DNA of 63,452 nt. Source: Deltaproteobacteria bacterium (GTDB lineage Bacteria; Desulfobacterota; Desulfarculia; JACQYL01). The DNA lies in assembly GCA_016208165.1 (NCBI GenBank), contig JACQYL010000117.1, forward strand, positions 1-63,452, in the 5' to 3' direction. Below are positions 1-8,150 of this stretch, one piece after another. The notes beneath the pieces are model-generated. The model saw only the letters and a list, made by a program, of their open reading frames with translations. It was not told the origin of the DNA and did no database searches. The position numbers and the translations under genes are program-made. Position 1 is the first letter of the stretch, and every line of letters starts with the position of its first letter.

Positions 1-94
1 AGACCCAATCTCGAATCCGCTGTATTATATGCAATTAATTAGGTAATTCTTACTAACCATGCACCAACCAGTATCACAAAGGGCCAAAGTCCAG

Positions 95-124
95 GGGTCA
101 TTCCGGCTTACGCCGGAATGACCC
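95..124. repeat. Inverted repeat, REP-like GTCATTCCGG hairpin
   Basis: Two 13-base arms (95-107 and 112-124) are perfect reverse complements around a 4-base loop. The core GTCATTCCGGC...GCCGGAATGAC resembles short palindromes dispersed through many proteobacterial genomes. No coding frame crosses it convincingly. It lies past the 3' end of the TVP38-type gene and could also stop transcription, but no T-tract follows. Confidence 0.7.
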
Positions 125-259
125 GGGAGGGCGGATCCAGTCTCCACGGACGAAAAAGGCGATCCAAAGCGCCGTGTCAGAGACTTCCCTCACGGCCCAA
201 TTTCCACCTGGGCGCCTCCCGCAGGGTGGCGCCGGCCCTAAACGTTTTGAAAGGAGGGT

Positions 260-295
260 ACGGGGGGAAAACTTTGTCAAAAGTTTTCCCCCCGT
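260..295. repeat. Perfect 16-bp inverted repeat, possible terminator
   Basis: Arms 260-275 and 280-295 are perfect 16-base reverse complements with a 4-base loop (GTCA); the arms end in a run of six G or C. The hairpin lies about 80 bases past the stop of the minus-strand TVP38-type gene, so it may end that transcript, although a U-tract is lacking. Apart from the two hairpins, bases 1-376 show no credible gene. Confidence 0.65.
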
Positions 296-376
296 GAATA
301 CTTACAACTTTTCAACCCTGTTTCCATCGCGCATCGCTCGGTAGAGCAACATCAATCCCGCTTTCGCGGCCCAACG

Positions 377-1090
377 CTATTCCGCTGCAGGGAGGGGTTT
401 CTTCCCTTTTCTGGATCGGTACCAACGCATGAGTTTCTTGACCGTTATGGGGAACAGCCCAAGGATGGCAAACGAAATCAGCAGGCTCGGCGACAGAATG
501 CCGCTTGCGGATTGGATTTCCCCCAACTGCTTCCCGGCGTTCACGAACACGGCGGTCCCGGGCAACATTCCCAGTTGGGACACCCAATAGAACGTCCTCA
601 ACGGCATTCCGGTCAGACCCATGACCAGGTTGATGACGAAAAAAGGGAACACGGGGATCAGCCGCACGGTAAAAAGATAAAAGGCCCCTTCCCTTTCGAT
701 ACCTTGATTGACGGTTTTGAGTCTTTCTCCGAATCTGTTCTGCACCCACTCCCGCAACAGAAAACGGGAAACGAAGCAGGCCAGCGTAGCCCCTATGCTG
801 CTGGCGAAGGAAACCACCACCAGGGCCGCCCAGAAGCCGAACAGCGCGCCTCCGGCCAAGGTGAGGACCACCGCTCCGGGCAGCGAGAGGGCCGTGGCCA
901 CAATGTAGACGCCCGTGTAGATTCCGAGTACGAGAAAGGTATTTTCAGCATACAGTTGGGCGAACTGCTGCTGCTGGGACTTTATGTAGGTCAGTGTGAA
1001 ATAGCGTTCCAGTTCGAATACTTTGAACACGACAATCAAAGCGATCACGACCAGCACAATCGCAAGCCGCTGCACGTTTTTTCGGCTCAT
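377..1090 (-). CDS. TVP38/TMEM64 (SNARE-associated, DedA-like) membrane protein
   Basis: A 237-residue polytopic inner-membrane protein of the TVP38/TMEM64 family, a VTT-domain relative of DedA; family roles include membrane homeostasis and lipid handling, but the substrate is unknown. Visible: an N-terminal hydrophobic segment (about residues 8-24), the glycine-rich core GAVVLTLAGGALFGFW followed by the conserved FxSRF and R-x-IPxFPF stretches, and a basic C-terminus (WYRSRKGKK). I chose the ATG at 1090 rather than the upstream in-frame codon at 1123 because AGAGGA sits just before it. It is the last gene of the minus-strand run that begins with the Wzz-type gene, but nothing ties it functionally to polysaccharide synthesis. 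Confidence 0.85.
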   Translation of the reverse strand: MSRKNVQRLAIVLVVIALIVVFKVFELERYFTLTYIKSQQQQFAQLYAENTFLVLGIYTGVYIVATALSLPGAVVLTLAGGALFGFWAALVVVSFASSIGATLACFVSRFLLREWVQNRFGERLKTVNQGIEREGAFYLFTVRLIPVFPFFVINLVMGLTGMPLRTFYWVSQLGMLPGTAVFVNAGKQLGEIQSASGILSPSLLISFAILGLFPITVKKLMRWYRSRKGKKPLPAAE

Positions 1091-1153
1091 AGCGTCCTCT
1101 ACGGTCCGACCCCTGGGATTCAAGGATTCAATGAAAGGCGTGAGTACGTGGAT

Positions 1154-1735
1154 TCACCTCGACATACGGATATGTGTCTCATCTTCCTTTCGATATTCCT
1201 TGCCGCACTCCCGACATGAAGCCCGACCTTCATCGAATCGGAGCGCCAACCCGCATTCGCAGGCCCATCCTATGATGCGAGCCGGGACTCCGGCCACGAG
1301 AGCATAGGGTGGAACGTCCTTTGTCACGACGGCTCCCGCGGCCACAAAAGCCCATTCCCCGAGAGTGATCCCGCACACCACGGTGGCGTTGGCCCCGATG
1401 GTCGCTCCATGCTTCACCAAAATCGTCTCATAGTCCTCGCTCGTGTTTCGAGGATAGGCGGACCGCGGCGTTTTGACATTGGTGAACACCATGCTGGGGC
1501 CGCAAAACACGTAGTCTTCCAGGATTACCCCTTCGTAAACGGAAACGTTGTTCTGTATCTTCACGTGGTTACCGATGGTTACACCGCTTGCGACAAATAC
1601 GTTCTGGCCGAGTGAACAATGTGTTCCGATGCGCGCCCCGGACATGACGTGGCAGAAATGCCAGATACGGGTCGCCTCGCCGATGGCGGCCCCGGCATCC
1701 ACAACGGCGGATTCGTGAACAAAGTAGTCCGTCAA
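1154..1735 (-). CDS. wbpD: UDP-2-acetamido-3-amino-uronate N-acetyltransferase (WbpD/WlbB type)
   Basis: A 193-residue left-handed beta-helix acetyltransferase. WbpD/WlbB transfers acetyl from acetyl-CoA to the 3-amino group of UDP-2-acetamido-3-amino-2,3-dideoxy-D-glucuronate in the cytoplasm. Evidence: hexapeptide repeats along the whole length and the family blocks [18 protein letters not shown] and [13 protein letters not shown], then [11 protein letters not shown] and [13 protein letters not shown]. The C-terminus carries a four-cysteine knuckle (CECG...CREC). The start is a TTG at 1735 with GGAG six bases upstream. It follows wlbA by only 16 bases, the usual neighbour in this pathway. 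The preceding transaminase (WbpE) could be the DegT enzyme at 14354, though that link is inference. Confidence 0.92.
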   Translation of the reverse strand: MTDYFVHESAVVDAGAAIGEATRIWHFCHVMSGARIGTHCSLGQNVFVASGVTIGNHVKIQNNVSVYEGVILEDYVFCGPSMVFTNVKTPRSAYPRNTSEDYETILVKHGATIGANATVVCGITLGEWAFVAAGAVVTKDVPPYALVAGVPARIIGWACECGLALRFDEGRASCRECGKEYRKEDETHIRMSR

Positions 1736-1751
1736 TTCCCACTCCGCATGG

Positions 1752-2696
1752 TTACCGTCTGATCATGGGATGCGCAAGGGTTCGATCCGATTCGATCTCG
1801 CTGTGTCGGATACGGTACACGAGGTCGATGGAGGAGCGGGCGTCCTCGATCCCGAATCCGCCGCCATCCAGTATGTCTTGATAAACGATGGTATGTAAGT
1901 CGGTAAAGCCCCCGGAAAACTCGATTTCTTCGCCGTCAATGGTGATGGATCGGAAAGCGGGACGTCCGCTCTCGAGGTATCCGTCGGGTAAATCGCCGCC
2001 ATCGACGGACAGAAACCATCGAACACGGGCCCACTCCAAATCGAGAGCACCGGCCATCTTAGTGGGTGTGTTCAGGTGCAACACGCTCTTCTCGAACGAA
2101 CCGAACAGCCAGAGCAACAGATCGAAGAAATGAATCCCGATATTCATGGCGAGTCCGCCGGATTTTTCTTCCGAACCTTTCCAGGAAATGAGATACCATG
2201 GTCCGCGTCGAGTGATGTAGGTGAGGCATACGTCGGCTCGCTCGCGCCTGCCGGTGCTTTCAAGTTTCCGCTTAAGCTCCATGAGGGAAGGGTGCAAGCG
2301 CAGCTGCAGAATCGTATAGACCCTGCACTCGGACTCCGCTTCGATTTCAGCCAGGGCTTCGAGGTTCCATGGATTGATCACCAACGGCTTTTCGCATATG
2401 GCATGCGCATTCACGCGAAGCGCCAGTCGCACATGGGCGTCGTGCAGATAGTTCGGCGAACAGATGCCGATATAATGGACCCTTGCATCGTCCGATTGGC
2501 GGCGAAGCTTCTCGAGATGGCGATCGAACCGCTCGATTTCGGTGAAGAATCGACATTCTGAAAAATACTGATCCAACACTCCCACCGAATCGTTGGGATC
2601 CACCGCTGCAAGGAGTCTGCATTTCGTATCGTGGATGGCCTTCAAATGCCGAGGCGCGACGAATCCGCCCGAGCCTATGAGCGCGAAATTCTTCAT
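1752..2696 (-). CDS. wlbA: UDP-N-acetyl-2-amino-2-deoxyglucuronate dehydrogenase (WlbA/WbpB)
   Basis: A 314-residue Gfo/Idh/MocA oxidoreductase. WlbA/WbpB oxidises the C3 hydroxyl of UDP-GlcNAcA with NAD+ to a 3-keto sugar, which is then transaminated and acetylated. The N-terminal Rossmann start [17 protein letters not shown], the block [16 protein letters not shown], the central ICSPNYLHD and [14 protein letters not shown] are specific to this subfamily, and [15 protein letters not shown] carries the family histidine. Length is normal. GAGGAG lies before the ATG at 2696. It sits between the Wzz-type gene and wbpD in a tight run (15 and 16-base gaps), so it very probably supplies a di-N-acetylated uronic acid for surface glycan. 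The UDP-GlcNAc 6-dehydrogenase that starts the pathway is not in the window. Confidence 0.92.
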   Translation of the reverse strand: MKNFALIGSGGFVAPRHLKAIHDTKCRLLAAVDPNDSVGVLDQYFSECRFFTEIERFDRHLEKLRRQSDDARVHYIGICSPNYLHDAHVRLALRVNAHAICEKPLVINPWNLEALAEIEAESECRVYTILQLRLHPSLMELKRKLESTGRRERADVCLTYITRRGPWYLISWKGSEEKSGGLAMNIGIHFFDLLLWLFGSFEKSVLHLNTPTKMAGALDLEWARVRWFLSVDGGDLPDGYLESGRPAFRSITIDGEEIEFSGGFTDLHTIVYQDILDGGGFGIEDARSSIDLVYRIRHSEIESDRTLAHPMIRR

Positions 2697-2711
2697 CTTC
2701 GACTCCTCTGT

Positions 2712-4283
2712 TTAGCTTTCGGATGAAACGTTTCCGCCCGCAGTCCTTATCAAGGCTATGCAGAATCCCAGCAGACCCCCAAAAATAGCAGCCATAAGCG
2801 CCTTGACGAGGATCCCGCGTGAAACGGGCAAATCGGGCGGTACCGCCGGTGAACCGAGGCTTATATCCTCGATGCCCTGTTCCGCTTTCGCCAGTAAGGC
2901 CTGGTTGTATCTTGACGCCAATTCTTCAAAGAGCTTCCTCAAGTTGGAGATGTCCCGGGTCATCTGCCCGTTTCTCGCTTCCCATTCCACTTGGATCGCA
3001 TTCAGTTCTTGCTCTTTGTTGCGGAGCAGTTCCTCGAGGTCGTTCTGGAGTCCCTCCTCCAATTTGACCAAACCGGAGTTCCTGTCCCTTTCGAGCTTTT
3101 CCAGCGACGCTTCATCGCTGCTCAAGGCAACTTCCAGTGTCTTGATTTCCGCAACCATTCGGTTGAGTTCATCCGCCATCTGGGTGGAACGCGGGCTAAG
3201 GGCGTTGACTTCCATGGCCACCCTGGAAGTTCTTGAACTGAGTTCCACATAAACCGGATTGATCTCCTGGGTTGCCAAACCTTCCTTCCTTAATTTCTCC
3301 CAGTCCGCTTGGCGAGTGTTGTTCTCTGTCATCCTTCGCCATAGAGCATCATCTGTAATCGCCTTATACAACGTGATGTGGACGGGCGTCTCTACAAGCT
3401 CCTTTCGAGCCGCCTCCAACTCCAGAACTTTCTGTTTGAGCGTTGTACTGACTTTAGACTGCTCGTCCTGCATCTCGCCAAAAGCGGCTTGCATGGCGTT
3501 CAAACGCGCCCGCCGGGTTGAAAGATTTCTCTGGCTGCGGAACTCGTCCGAGATCCGTCTGGTCTCCGCGTGATAGTTGTTGGTTTTTTCCGCCCGCTCG
3601 GCCTTAAAATCGGTTATTCTCTGATTCCATTTCGCTGTAGCCTCATTGTATCTTCTTTGATAGTCCTTTTCGGCAGCCACTCGATCGTTTTCGCTGTCGA
3701 TCAGGGTGTCACGAATCTGGGGATATTGTTCATCGATAAACTTGACTGTGGCGGCCGTTGTTCCCTCATTGATTTGGCTTACCCGTTGGAGAAAGACCTC
3801 TACCCACGTATTAACGATACTTGCGGCCCGTTCCGCAGTCTCTCCATAGGCTATGGCCTGGACCATCGGAGCCAGAGATGTTTCCTCGGCTCTGCGTGAA
3901 ACAAAAATGAGCGTCTTTAGATTTCCACCGACGCGCAGGCGGCTGTTCTTGTCCAGGCCGCCCTTCTCGATCAACCGATCTTTGGTTTCAGAGACGACCG
4001 CGTCCGACTCGAGCAATTTCTGGTATCCCTGCACCGTCAGGGTAGGAGGCCTGAGACCGGACGTAAACCTCGAACTCATGACCACGAGGGTCGCCGAGGC
4101 TTCCCATTTGTACGGTAACAAATACCAAAGAGCCACGCCCGCAACCAATCCGGCACCCAAGGCCAAACCGGCAATGAGCTTCCATGACCTCCGAAAAAAC
4201 CGCACCACGTCCAGAAAGGTGAGTTCGTCCTCTAGTCCAACCGGCGGCGATGCAGCGGGGTTGGAAATGTCCTTTGCCTCCAT
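2712..4283 (-). CDS. Wzz/polysaccharide co-polymerase chain-length protein
   Basis: A 523-residue inner-membrane polysaccharide co-polymerase. Such proteins sit in the cytoplasmic membrane with a long periplasmic coiled-coil domain and set the chain length made by Wzy. Visible: an N-terminal transmembrane segment (about residues 35-57, ending WYLLPYKWEASA, with the usual post-membrane block), a long helical region (about 170-460) rich in Glu, Lys and Gln, and a second transmembrane segment near 490-512 preceded by a Pro-rich patch (SPAVPPDLPVSRG). No Walker motifs are seen, so this is a plain Wzz and not a fused tyrosine kinase. AGGGA precedes the ATG. It leads the run wzz-wlbA-wbpD-TVP38. 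Confidence 0.85.
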   Translation of the reverse strand: MEAKDISNPAASPPVGLEDELTFLDVVRFFRRSWKLIAGLALGAGLVAGVALWYLLPYKWEASATLVVMSSRFTSGLRPPTLTVQGYQKLLESDAVVSETKDRLIEKGGLDKNSRLRVGGNLKTLIFVSRRAEETSLAPMVQAIAYGETAERAASIVNTWVEVFLQRVSQINEGTTAATVKFIDEQYPQIRDTLIDSENDRVAAEKDYQRRYNEATAKWNQRITDFKAERAEKTNNYHAETRRISDEFRSQRNLSTRRARLNAMQAAFGEMQDEQSKVSTTLKQKVLELEAARKELVETPVHITLYKAITDDALWRRMTENNTRQADWEKLRKEGLATQEINPVYVELSSRTSRVAMEVNALSPRSTQMADELNRMVAEIKTLEVALSSDEASLEKLERDRNSGLVKLEEGLQNDLEELLRNKEQELNAIQVEWEARNGQMTRDISNLRKLFEELASRYNQALLAKAEQGIEDISLGSPAVPPDLPVSRGILVKALMAAIFGGLLGFCIALIRTAGGNVSSES

Positions 4284-4626
4284 TTAGGTCCCTTCGATCC
4301 AATGACGGAGTATTCGTACTCCAGTTTCAAAAAAACAAAAAATAGACCGCCCCCCCATCCATAGTATGGAACGATCGGCTCAGGTGGGGAACCAATCGGC
4401 AGGTTTGTATCGTATATCAAACGGAATGGGGCTATTCAAGGGATTAACATCAAGGAATGAAACATGATTCTGAAAATGCTATTTGGATTTCGGACATCGG
4501 AGCTTTGTTCGGACGTGCGGCGTCGGACAACCGGAGCGGAAACGGTGGTTCCGTGGACGACTTCAAGTTTTTCCAACCCGTGAAGCGAGGCATGTCCTCG
4601 CACGGCGATCCCCGAAGGAGATCGAA
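4284..4626. other. Intergenic stretch upstream of Wzz-type gene
   Basis: This divergent gap separates the minus-strand Wzz-type gene from a small plus-strand gene. It includes A-rich and C-rich runs near 4325-4360. I see no clear promoter match and no convincing coding frame; longer frames through 4457-4626 have no recognisable content before the small gene's own ATG. Confidence 0.5.
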
Positions 4627-4797
4627 ATGCACTCCTCAAAATGGAAGTTCCTCGCGCCGGCTCTCATTGCCGCGGGAAGCGTCGCCGTCTTATACGGAAT
4701 GCTTAAGGAAAACGACGTCGTGTTCCTGGCAGGCTTGCCCTGCCTGGTTCTAGGCTACCTGATGATCAGAAAGAAGCTTAAGGAAAAGTATCGCTGA
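4627..4797 (+). CDS. Small two-helix membrane protein (56 aa), unknown function
   Basis: A 56-residue protein with two hydrophobic segments (about 9-23 and 28-46) and a lysine-rich end (MIRKKLKEKYR). A longer frame exists upstream, but the ATG at 4627 has GAAGGAG seven bases before it, and only the part after it reads like a membrane protein. It stands alone on the plus strand between the Wzz-type and flagellin genes, which are both on the minus strand. I do not recognise a family. Its position gives no strong functional clue. Confidence 0.55.
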   Translation: MHSSKWKFLAPALIAAGSVAVLYGMLKENDVVFLAGLPCLVLGYLMIRKKLKEKYR

Positions 4798-4824
4798 AGG
4801 CCTTGTGGCTCCGGTCTCGTCCCA

Positions 4825-4851
4825 GGCCGGCGATCCACTCGGGCGCCGGCC
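4825..4851. terminator. GC-rich hairpin between convergent genes
   Basis: GGCCGGCG (4825-4832) pairs with CGCCGGCC (4844-4851) across an 11-base loop. It lies just past the small plus-strand gene, in the gap before the end of the convergent flagellin gene. There is no T-tract on either side, so a terminator role is tentative. Confidence 0.35.
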
Positions 4852-5086
4852 CTTGACGGCGGGCGAACTTCCCCCCGAAGCCGATCCGATGGACCGGCCT
4901 AACGTCGAGAATCGACCGAAAACTGCTCTAGGATTGGGGCGAGGCGTGGCAAGTTCAAATTCCAGTAGTCGTTTCCGTGGTCAAATAAGAGAAAAACGAG
5001 ACCCGCCTCATATCTTCTTGTCAAGAAGTATACCCGATAATCTCTTCATTCTTTGACCCAGTTTCACGATGTCCTCGGGAGGAACC

Positions 5087-7894
5087 TCACGTCAGCAAGG
5101 TCTGGGGCAAGGAGTTCGCCTGGCCCAGCATCGCCACGTCAACCTGCTGCAGAATCTGGTACGTGGTCATCTCGGAGATCGCCTTGGCCATGTTCAGGTC
5201 GCGGATGGTCGATTCGGCCGCGGTCTGGTTCTCCTCCTGAACCGCGAGGTTCGAGAGCGTATGGTCCAGACGGTTGATGTACGCGCCGATTCTGGCCCGT
5301 TCAGAGGAAACCGTCTGAATCGCGTTGTCGATTCGGTCCATGGCCTGGAACGATGTCTGCTGATTCACCACGAGCGCATTGTTCACCCCGAGGGCCACCG
5401 TGTCCATCTGGGCGATGTACGCGTTCATGGTCTGCCCCGGATTGGCTCCGATCTGGAAATCGATGGCCGAACTCACCAGATGGAGGTATTCCACCTCGGT
5501 TCCGGGAGAGCTGTAGAACTCGATCTGCTTGCTCGAGGAATTCCACGAGGAGGAGATATCCACATTCGAGTCCACCATCACATCCACACCGCTGATCACA
5601 CCGTGCAGTATGTTGTCGCTCACCGTATCCGAACCCACCAGTTCTCCCGTATGGGCGTCGTAAACGGTCACGGTCAAGGGGTCCGTCTCGTCCGCCGGAT
5701 CCTGGATCGTGGCGAGGCTCAAGGCTTTCAGCACGTCTTCTTCAGCGCTGAAGTACAGGTAGCCGCCCGTACCCTGCTTGGGCGAACGGATCACGATCGT
5801 TCCTTTGACCGCCTCATCGGAGTTTTCCGTGGGGTTCATCACGTAGTCGGTCACATGGTTGACGTCGGCGCTGTCCAGGACCTGACCCAAGCCGAGCCCG
5901 GTCCAACCCTGATCGGTCGCATCCAGGCTGATGATCTGCTCCATCTTGTCCGCCAGTTCCTGAATCGTGTCGCCTCCATCCACATAGAACGACGCGTTTT
6001 CCCCGTCTCCGGTGTAGATATTGATCCACTTCCCGTTCTCGCCCAACGCGAAGTTGCCGTTGGCGTCGTAGAACCGGTCCACCTTGGAAAGGAGCGTATC
6101 CGGGCCCGCCACATCGCCGGCGCCCAGCACGCGCACGTTGGTGCTCCTGTCTTCAAACGTAGCGCCGAAATCCATTTCCATGGTTCCGAATTCGACGCGC
6201 CCTTCGTCATCCATCCGGGCGAACGTCACCGTGGCCGAGGTGTTTTCGGGGGTCGTACCCAGATCCTCCCACAGCCCGTGGTTGAACGTCGGATAATCCG
6301 CGCCGGCGAGCCCTTCCCTGGCATTCCAGTCGCCGTCGCTGTTCAACACGTTGGTCCAGTCGTTAGCGGAACCGGATAGACGTACGGCGCCGTGTTCATC
6401 CGTGATGGCGTTCTGCATACCCAGGAGGAACTTGTCGCCCACCTCGAACGATCCGGTAAAGGTCAGGGTGAACTGGTTGGTGGCGTCACCGGCCACCTTC
6501 TGAATGGCGTCGTTGGCGCTGTCGTAATCGAAGTAGTTCGTCCATGTGGATCCCTCATCCCAGGAAACTTTGAAATCCACCGCGTCGTCTCCACCGGCGC
6601 CCACCACTTCGATGATCACGTAAGCGTTCGCTGTCAGAGCCTCGCCGGTTATGTTAGTGATTTCACCGGTGGACTCGGAGGTCCTGAACGCTCCCAGCAC
6701 CATGCCGCTGTCGGTCTCGAGATCCAGAGTTCTGGTGGCGCTGCCCGCGGCGGTCACCAGGTCGTAATCGCCGGCCGTGAGCCCTTCGGCGTCGTACACC
6801 TTGGCTATGGTGGCGTTGTCCGTGGCCAACTGCCGGTCATCGCCTAACGTTCCGGCGGTTCCGCCCTGCACGGTAAGAGTATCGAAACCGGTGAACGCGA
6901 CGCCGCCGTTCAAAATGGCCGAATCGGTGGCAATGTTAGCGCCCGTCCAATCGGCGATTTCTCCCGCCCAAGTTGTGGTTTGACCACCTCCGGTGACCGT
7001 CATGGACAGTCGATACAGGTCGGTCTCCGCCGTCACGTCCTTGGCCCGGATGATGATGTCTCCGCCGCTGACCAGTTCCGCTTCCACATACTGGCTGATG
7101 TCGGTGTCCGCATTGATGCTGCGCGCCAGCGCTTCCGCATCGGTGAATCCCGCAGTCTCACCCGAACCGGTGTTGACGGATACGGAAAAAGTGGTCGCGC
7201 CGCCGTCGAAGCTGAAGATCAGGTTGAGGTTTCCGGTGGTGGTGGCCTCCGTAACATTGCCGTCCGCTCCCCCCAGGTTAAAACGGAACTGGCTCGGGCT
7301 TCCGTCCTCGATCTGAGAAATAGCGCCGTCTTTCACCCTGAAAATGTCCGTCTTCAGGACGTGATTGGCCAGAGGCTCGGCGCTTTTCTCCAGCTTGTAG
7401 TTCCCTTCCGCCACCTGGCCGCGGATGATGGCCGTGATGTCGGAATTGTCCGCGCTCCACAACGCACTGGCCGAACCGTCCAACAGTTTCTTGGTGTTGA
7501 ACTCGGTCGAGGTCGCGATCCGATCGATTTCCTCCTTGAGCTGATCCATTTCACGCTGCAGTTCCTGGCGGTCGCTGGACGTCAGCACGCCGTTGGCCGC
7601 TTGCACGGCCAGCTCGCGCATTCTCTGAAGAATGTTGTGGGTCTCGCTCAAGGAACCTTCAGCCGTTTGCAGCATGGACTGAGCGTCCATGGCATTGGAC
7701 GTAGCTCGCGCCAAGCCTCGAATCTGGGTGCGAAATCGTTCCGAAATGGCCAGTCCGGAGGGATCGTCCGATGCGGAGTTGATTCGAAGACCGGTGGAAA
7801 GGTTGGAAAGCGCATTCTGAAGTTTATTGGTATTTACGGATAAGGATTGCTGCGCTTGAAACGCAACAATGTTATTGACAACTGACAATGCCAT
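5087..7894 (-). CDS. fliC: Giant flagellin
   Basis: A 935-residue flagellin, about twice the common 270-550. Residues 1 to about 165 form the D0/D1 half (SLSVNTNKLQNALSNLSTGL; LRINSASDDPSGLAIS; SNAMDAQSMLQTAEGSL), and about 850-935 the C-terminal D1/D0 half (RIDNAIQTVSSERARIGAYI; SEMTTYQILQQ). In between lie about 680 residues rich in Thr, Gly, Asp and Ala with beta-rich composition, the surface-exposed D2/D3 region and a likely site for O-glycans. AAGGAGG lies before the ATG. It is monocistronic, with a long structured leader (see entries at 7903-8150), and it abuts a glycan biosynthesis island upstream. Late sigma-28 expression and CsrA control are inferred from the leader. No fliD or fliS follows, unlike many flagellin loci. 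Confidence 0.97.
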   Translation of the reverse strand: MALSVVNNIVAFQAQQSLSVNTNKLQNALSNLSTGLRINSASDDPSGLAISERFRTQIRGLARATSNAMDAQSMLQTAEGSLSETHNILQRMRELAVQAANGVLTSSDRQELQREMDQLKEEIDRIATSTEFNTKKLLDGSASALWSADNSDITAIIRGQVAEGNYKLEKSAEPLANHVLKTDIFRVKDGAISQIEDGSPSQFRFNLGGADGNVTEATTTGNLNLIFSFDGGATTFSVSVNTGSGETAGFTDAEALARSINADTDISQYVEAELVSGGDIIIRAKDVTAETDLYRLSMTVTGGGQTTTWAGEIADWTGANIATDSAILNGGVAFTGFDTLTVQGGTAGTLGDDRQLATDNATIAKVYDAEGLTAGDYDLVTAAGSATRTLDLETDSGMVLGAFRTSESTGEITNITGEALTANAYVIIEVVGAGGDDAVDFKVSWDEGSTWTNYFDYDSANDAIQKVAGDATNQFTLTFTGSFEVGDKFLLGMQNAITDEHGAVRLSGSANDWTNVLNSDGDWNAREGLAGADYPTFNHGLWEDLGTTPENTSATVTFARMDDEGRVEFGTMEMDFGATFEDRSTNVRVLGAGDVAGPDTLLSKVDRFYDANGNFALGENGKWINIYTGDGENASFYVDGGDTIQELADKMEQIISLDATDQGWTGLGLGQVLDSADVNHVTDYVMNPTENSDEAVKGTIVIRSPKQGTGGYLYFSAEEDVLKALSLATIQDPADETDPLTVTVYDAHTGELVGSDTVSDNILHGVISGVDVMVDSNVDISSSWNSSSKQIEFYSSPGTEVEYLHLVSSAIDFQIGANPGQTMNAYIAQMDTVALGVNNALVVNQQTSFQAMDRIDNAIQTVSSERARIGAYINRLDHTLSNLAVQEENQTAAESTIRDLNMAKAISEMTTYQILQQVDVAMLGQANSLPQTLLT

Positions 7895-7902
7895 GTTTCA
7901 AT

Positions 7903-7947
7903 CCTCCTTGATTGATGTAACGCTTTGGGGGAATCCGTTCCCCTAAA
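7903..7947 (-). promoter_or_regulatory. Probable CsrA-binding hairpin plus GGA-containing Shine-Dalgarno in flagellin leader
   Basis: Read on the minus strand, 7947-7924 folds as UUU-A-GGGGAA, loop CGGA, UUCCCC-C-AAA: six perfect pairs, one A-C mismatch and three more pairs. The four-base loop exposes GGA, the core recognised by CsrA. About 28 bases downstream the ribosome binding site CAAGGAGGAUU (7910-7900) carries two more overlapping GGA cores. In Bacillus subtilis hag, CsrA bridges an upstream hairpin and a second site over the Shine-Dalgarno, and FliW releases it. Both csrA and fliW are encoded at 32328-32997. A further ACAGGAU match lies at 8002-8008. Confidence 0.6.
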
Positions 7948-7964
7948 TCTGTAGATTGCCGTTC

Positions 7965-8061
7965 GCTGACGTCCGCTATCTCGGCGGAGTCAGCCTGTCT
8001 GAATCCTGTCCCTCCTTTCCCTGTTTGGTCAGCATTTGAGTCAGGTTCCCGGCACGGAACC
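7965..8061 (-). promoter_or_regulatory. Additional hairpins in flagellin 5' leader
   Basis: Two further stems lie upstream of the CsrA-like hairpin. At 7965-7994 GCTGAC and TCCGC pair with GCGGA and GTCAGC: 11 pairs, one bulged base (7971) and a 7-base loop. At 8044-8061 GGTTCC pairs with GGAACC across a 6-base loop. Together with the hairpin at 7924-7947 they make a three-stem leader of roughly 190 bases, long for a flagellin mRNA. No known riboswitch class was recognised. Confidence 0.5.
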
Positions 8062-8089
8062 TACAAATCCTGGTCATGGGTCGATTGAA

Positions 8090-8150
8090 ACATCGGTAGA
8101 ACGAAAAGAAAACTTAAGGCAAAAATAGAATAGACCTATTTTTTTTTCGA
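8090..8150 (-). promoter_or_regulatory. Sigma-28-like flagellin promoter with A/T-rich upstream element
   Basis: On the minus strand TTAAGTTT (8117-8110) is followed after 12 bases by ACCGATGT (8097-8090), compared with the sigma-28 consensus TAAAGTTT-N11-GCCGATAA: 7/8 and 5/8 matches with the CCGAT core kept. Directly upstream, 8121-8149 is almost pure A/T with long A and T tracts, like an UP element. Transcription would start near 8083. Confidence 0.55.

Noticed and set aside
512-1219. Long plus-strand frame opposite the TVP38-type gene
   Set aside because: It is antisense to a recognised membrane protein; its content is Gln/His/Gly-rich chance sequence without domain features.
5069-6379. 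436-codon plus-strand frame opposite flagellin, and similar frames at 6392-6847 and 6980-7843
   Set aside because: Antisense shadows of a clear flagellin gene; they lack ribosome sites and are rich in Val, His and Arg as expected from mirrored codons.
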